From: Tetrahymena thermophila SB210
Taxonomy: Eukaryota > Ciliophora > Oligohymenophorea > Hymenostomatida > Tetrahymenidae
Assembly (NCBI RefSeq): GCF_000189635.1
Contig: NW_002476405.1
Span: 124,001-188,000, forward strand
DNA: 64,000 nt
Direction of reading: 5' to 3'
The position numbers were made by a program, and so were the translations under genes. Under the pieces are notes generated by a model. That model was given only the letters and a program-made list of their open reading frames with translations. It did not search any database and had not been told where the DNA came from. Of the stretch, positions 63,687-64,000 are shown piece by piece. Each line of letters starts with the position of its first letter. Within the stretch, counting starts at the first letter, position 1.

Positions 63687-64000
63687 ATACAATAAAAACT
63701 TTTATTTTGTATTATTTATATTCAAGTAGTTGCTAAATGTATTGTTTTAATTAAATTAAGCAAATTAAATTGTACCTTTAAATTTAGAATAGATTTGATG
63801 CATTTTTTAATAATTAATTTTAAGCTGATTAAATAATAATTATAAAGAGAGAGTAAAAGAATAACAAAATACTTAACTTAATCAGATAGAATAAAATAGT
63901 AATATCTCAAATTCTTTGAAATGGAAATAGAAAAATAATCAAATCTAAATTCTAATAAGAAGGCTGAGTTCAGATTGACAGATGAACAACTAAAATTCAT

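Larger units (their letters stand above)
57606..64000. other. Gene-free AT-rich right end
   Basis: It holds dispersed motif copies (58831, 59281, 60241, 61111), the copy paired with 45735-46490, a short ATCG run near 59414 and a 151-bp tandem duplication. Several 61-71 codon frames (59065, 60055, 62553, 63295) show no protein-like features. Confidence 0.6.

Noticed and set aside
1-64000. Chromosome-breakage sequence, telomere array, rRNA or tRNA genes
   Set aside because: I looked by eye for the Tetrahymena 15-base breakage motif, G4T2 runs and RNA-gene landmarks and saw none. A computed scan would be needed to exclude diverged forms.

Overview
The window reads as nuclear DNA of an oligohymenophorean ciliate, Tetrahymena- or Ichthyophthirius-like. 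It is very AT-rich. Its only clear genes stay open solely if TAA and TAG are read as glutamine and TGA is the only stop. Their products look like ciliate immobilization (surface) antigens: an N-terminal signal peptide, cysteine-rich modules, and a Ser-rich C-terminus ending in a short hydrophobic GPI-attachment tail. I cannot tell whether this is somatic (macronuclear) or germline (micronuclear) DNA. The low gene density and the many repeats would fit germline or subtelomeric DNA. No telomere array or Tetrahymena 15-bp chromosome-breakage sequence was noticed by eye.

Layout: seven antigen-family genes all lie on the minus strand, at 197-895, 7655-8353, 13511-14203, 19766-20833 (degraded), 22016-22729, 29786-35272 (about 1,828 residues with about 36 tandem 39-40 residue repeats) and 50812-52278. 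Genes 1-3 form one subfamily and genes 4-7 another. All share a 3' element 35-46 bases past the stop. Genes 4-7 also share upstream blocks. Nothing else is a confident gene. The best other candidate is an unrecognised minus-strand ORF at 56841-57605, parts of which recur in two other repeat copies.

The rest, about 80% of the window, is AT-rich DNA built by repeated segmental duplication. Block A (1-5360) pairs with block B (about 7450-10640). Genes 4 and 5 lie in paired blocks. A superblock at about 27.4-35.8 kb is repeated at about 46.6-52.75 kb. A roughly 4-kb unit occurs at about 35.8-45.2 kb and again at 53.9-57.2 kb. Tandem arrays of about 430, 470, 355 and 151 bp add to this. More than twenty copies of a motif centred on GTAGACTATTTGTT lie across the noncoding DNA, and nearly all point along the plus strand, opposite to the genes. 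A segment of about 135 bp is inverted between blocks A and B. Four short patches with richer base composition and coding-like frames (about 5940-6093, 19319-19375, 49821-49922, 50207-50362) stand out as possible inserted or relic sequence.

Working picture: this is an expanding surface-antigen cluster in which duplication, repeat-number change and pseudogene formation diversify the coat proteins. The shared flanking elements may allow common control, for example of transcription or mRNA stability. That role is inferred from what is known of ciliate serotype antigens and is not shown by the sequence.
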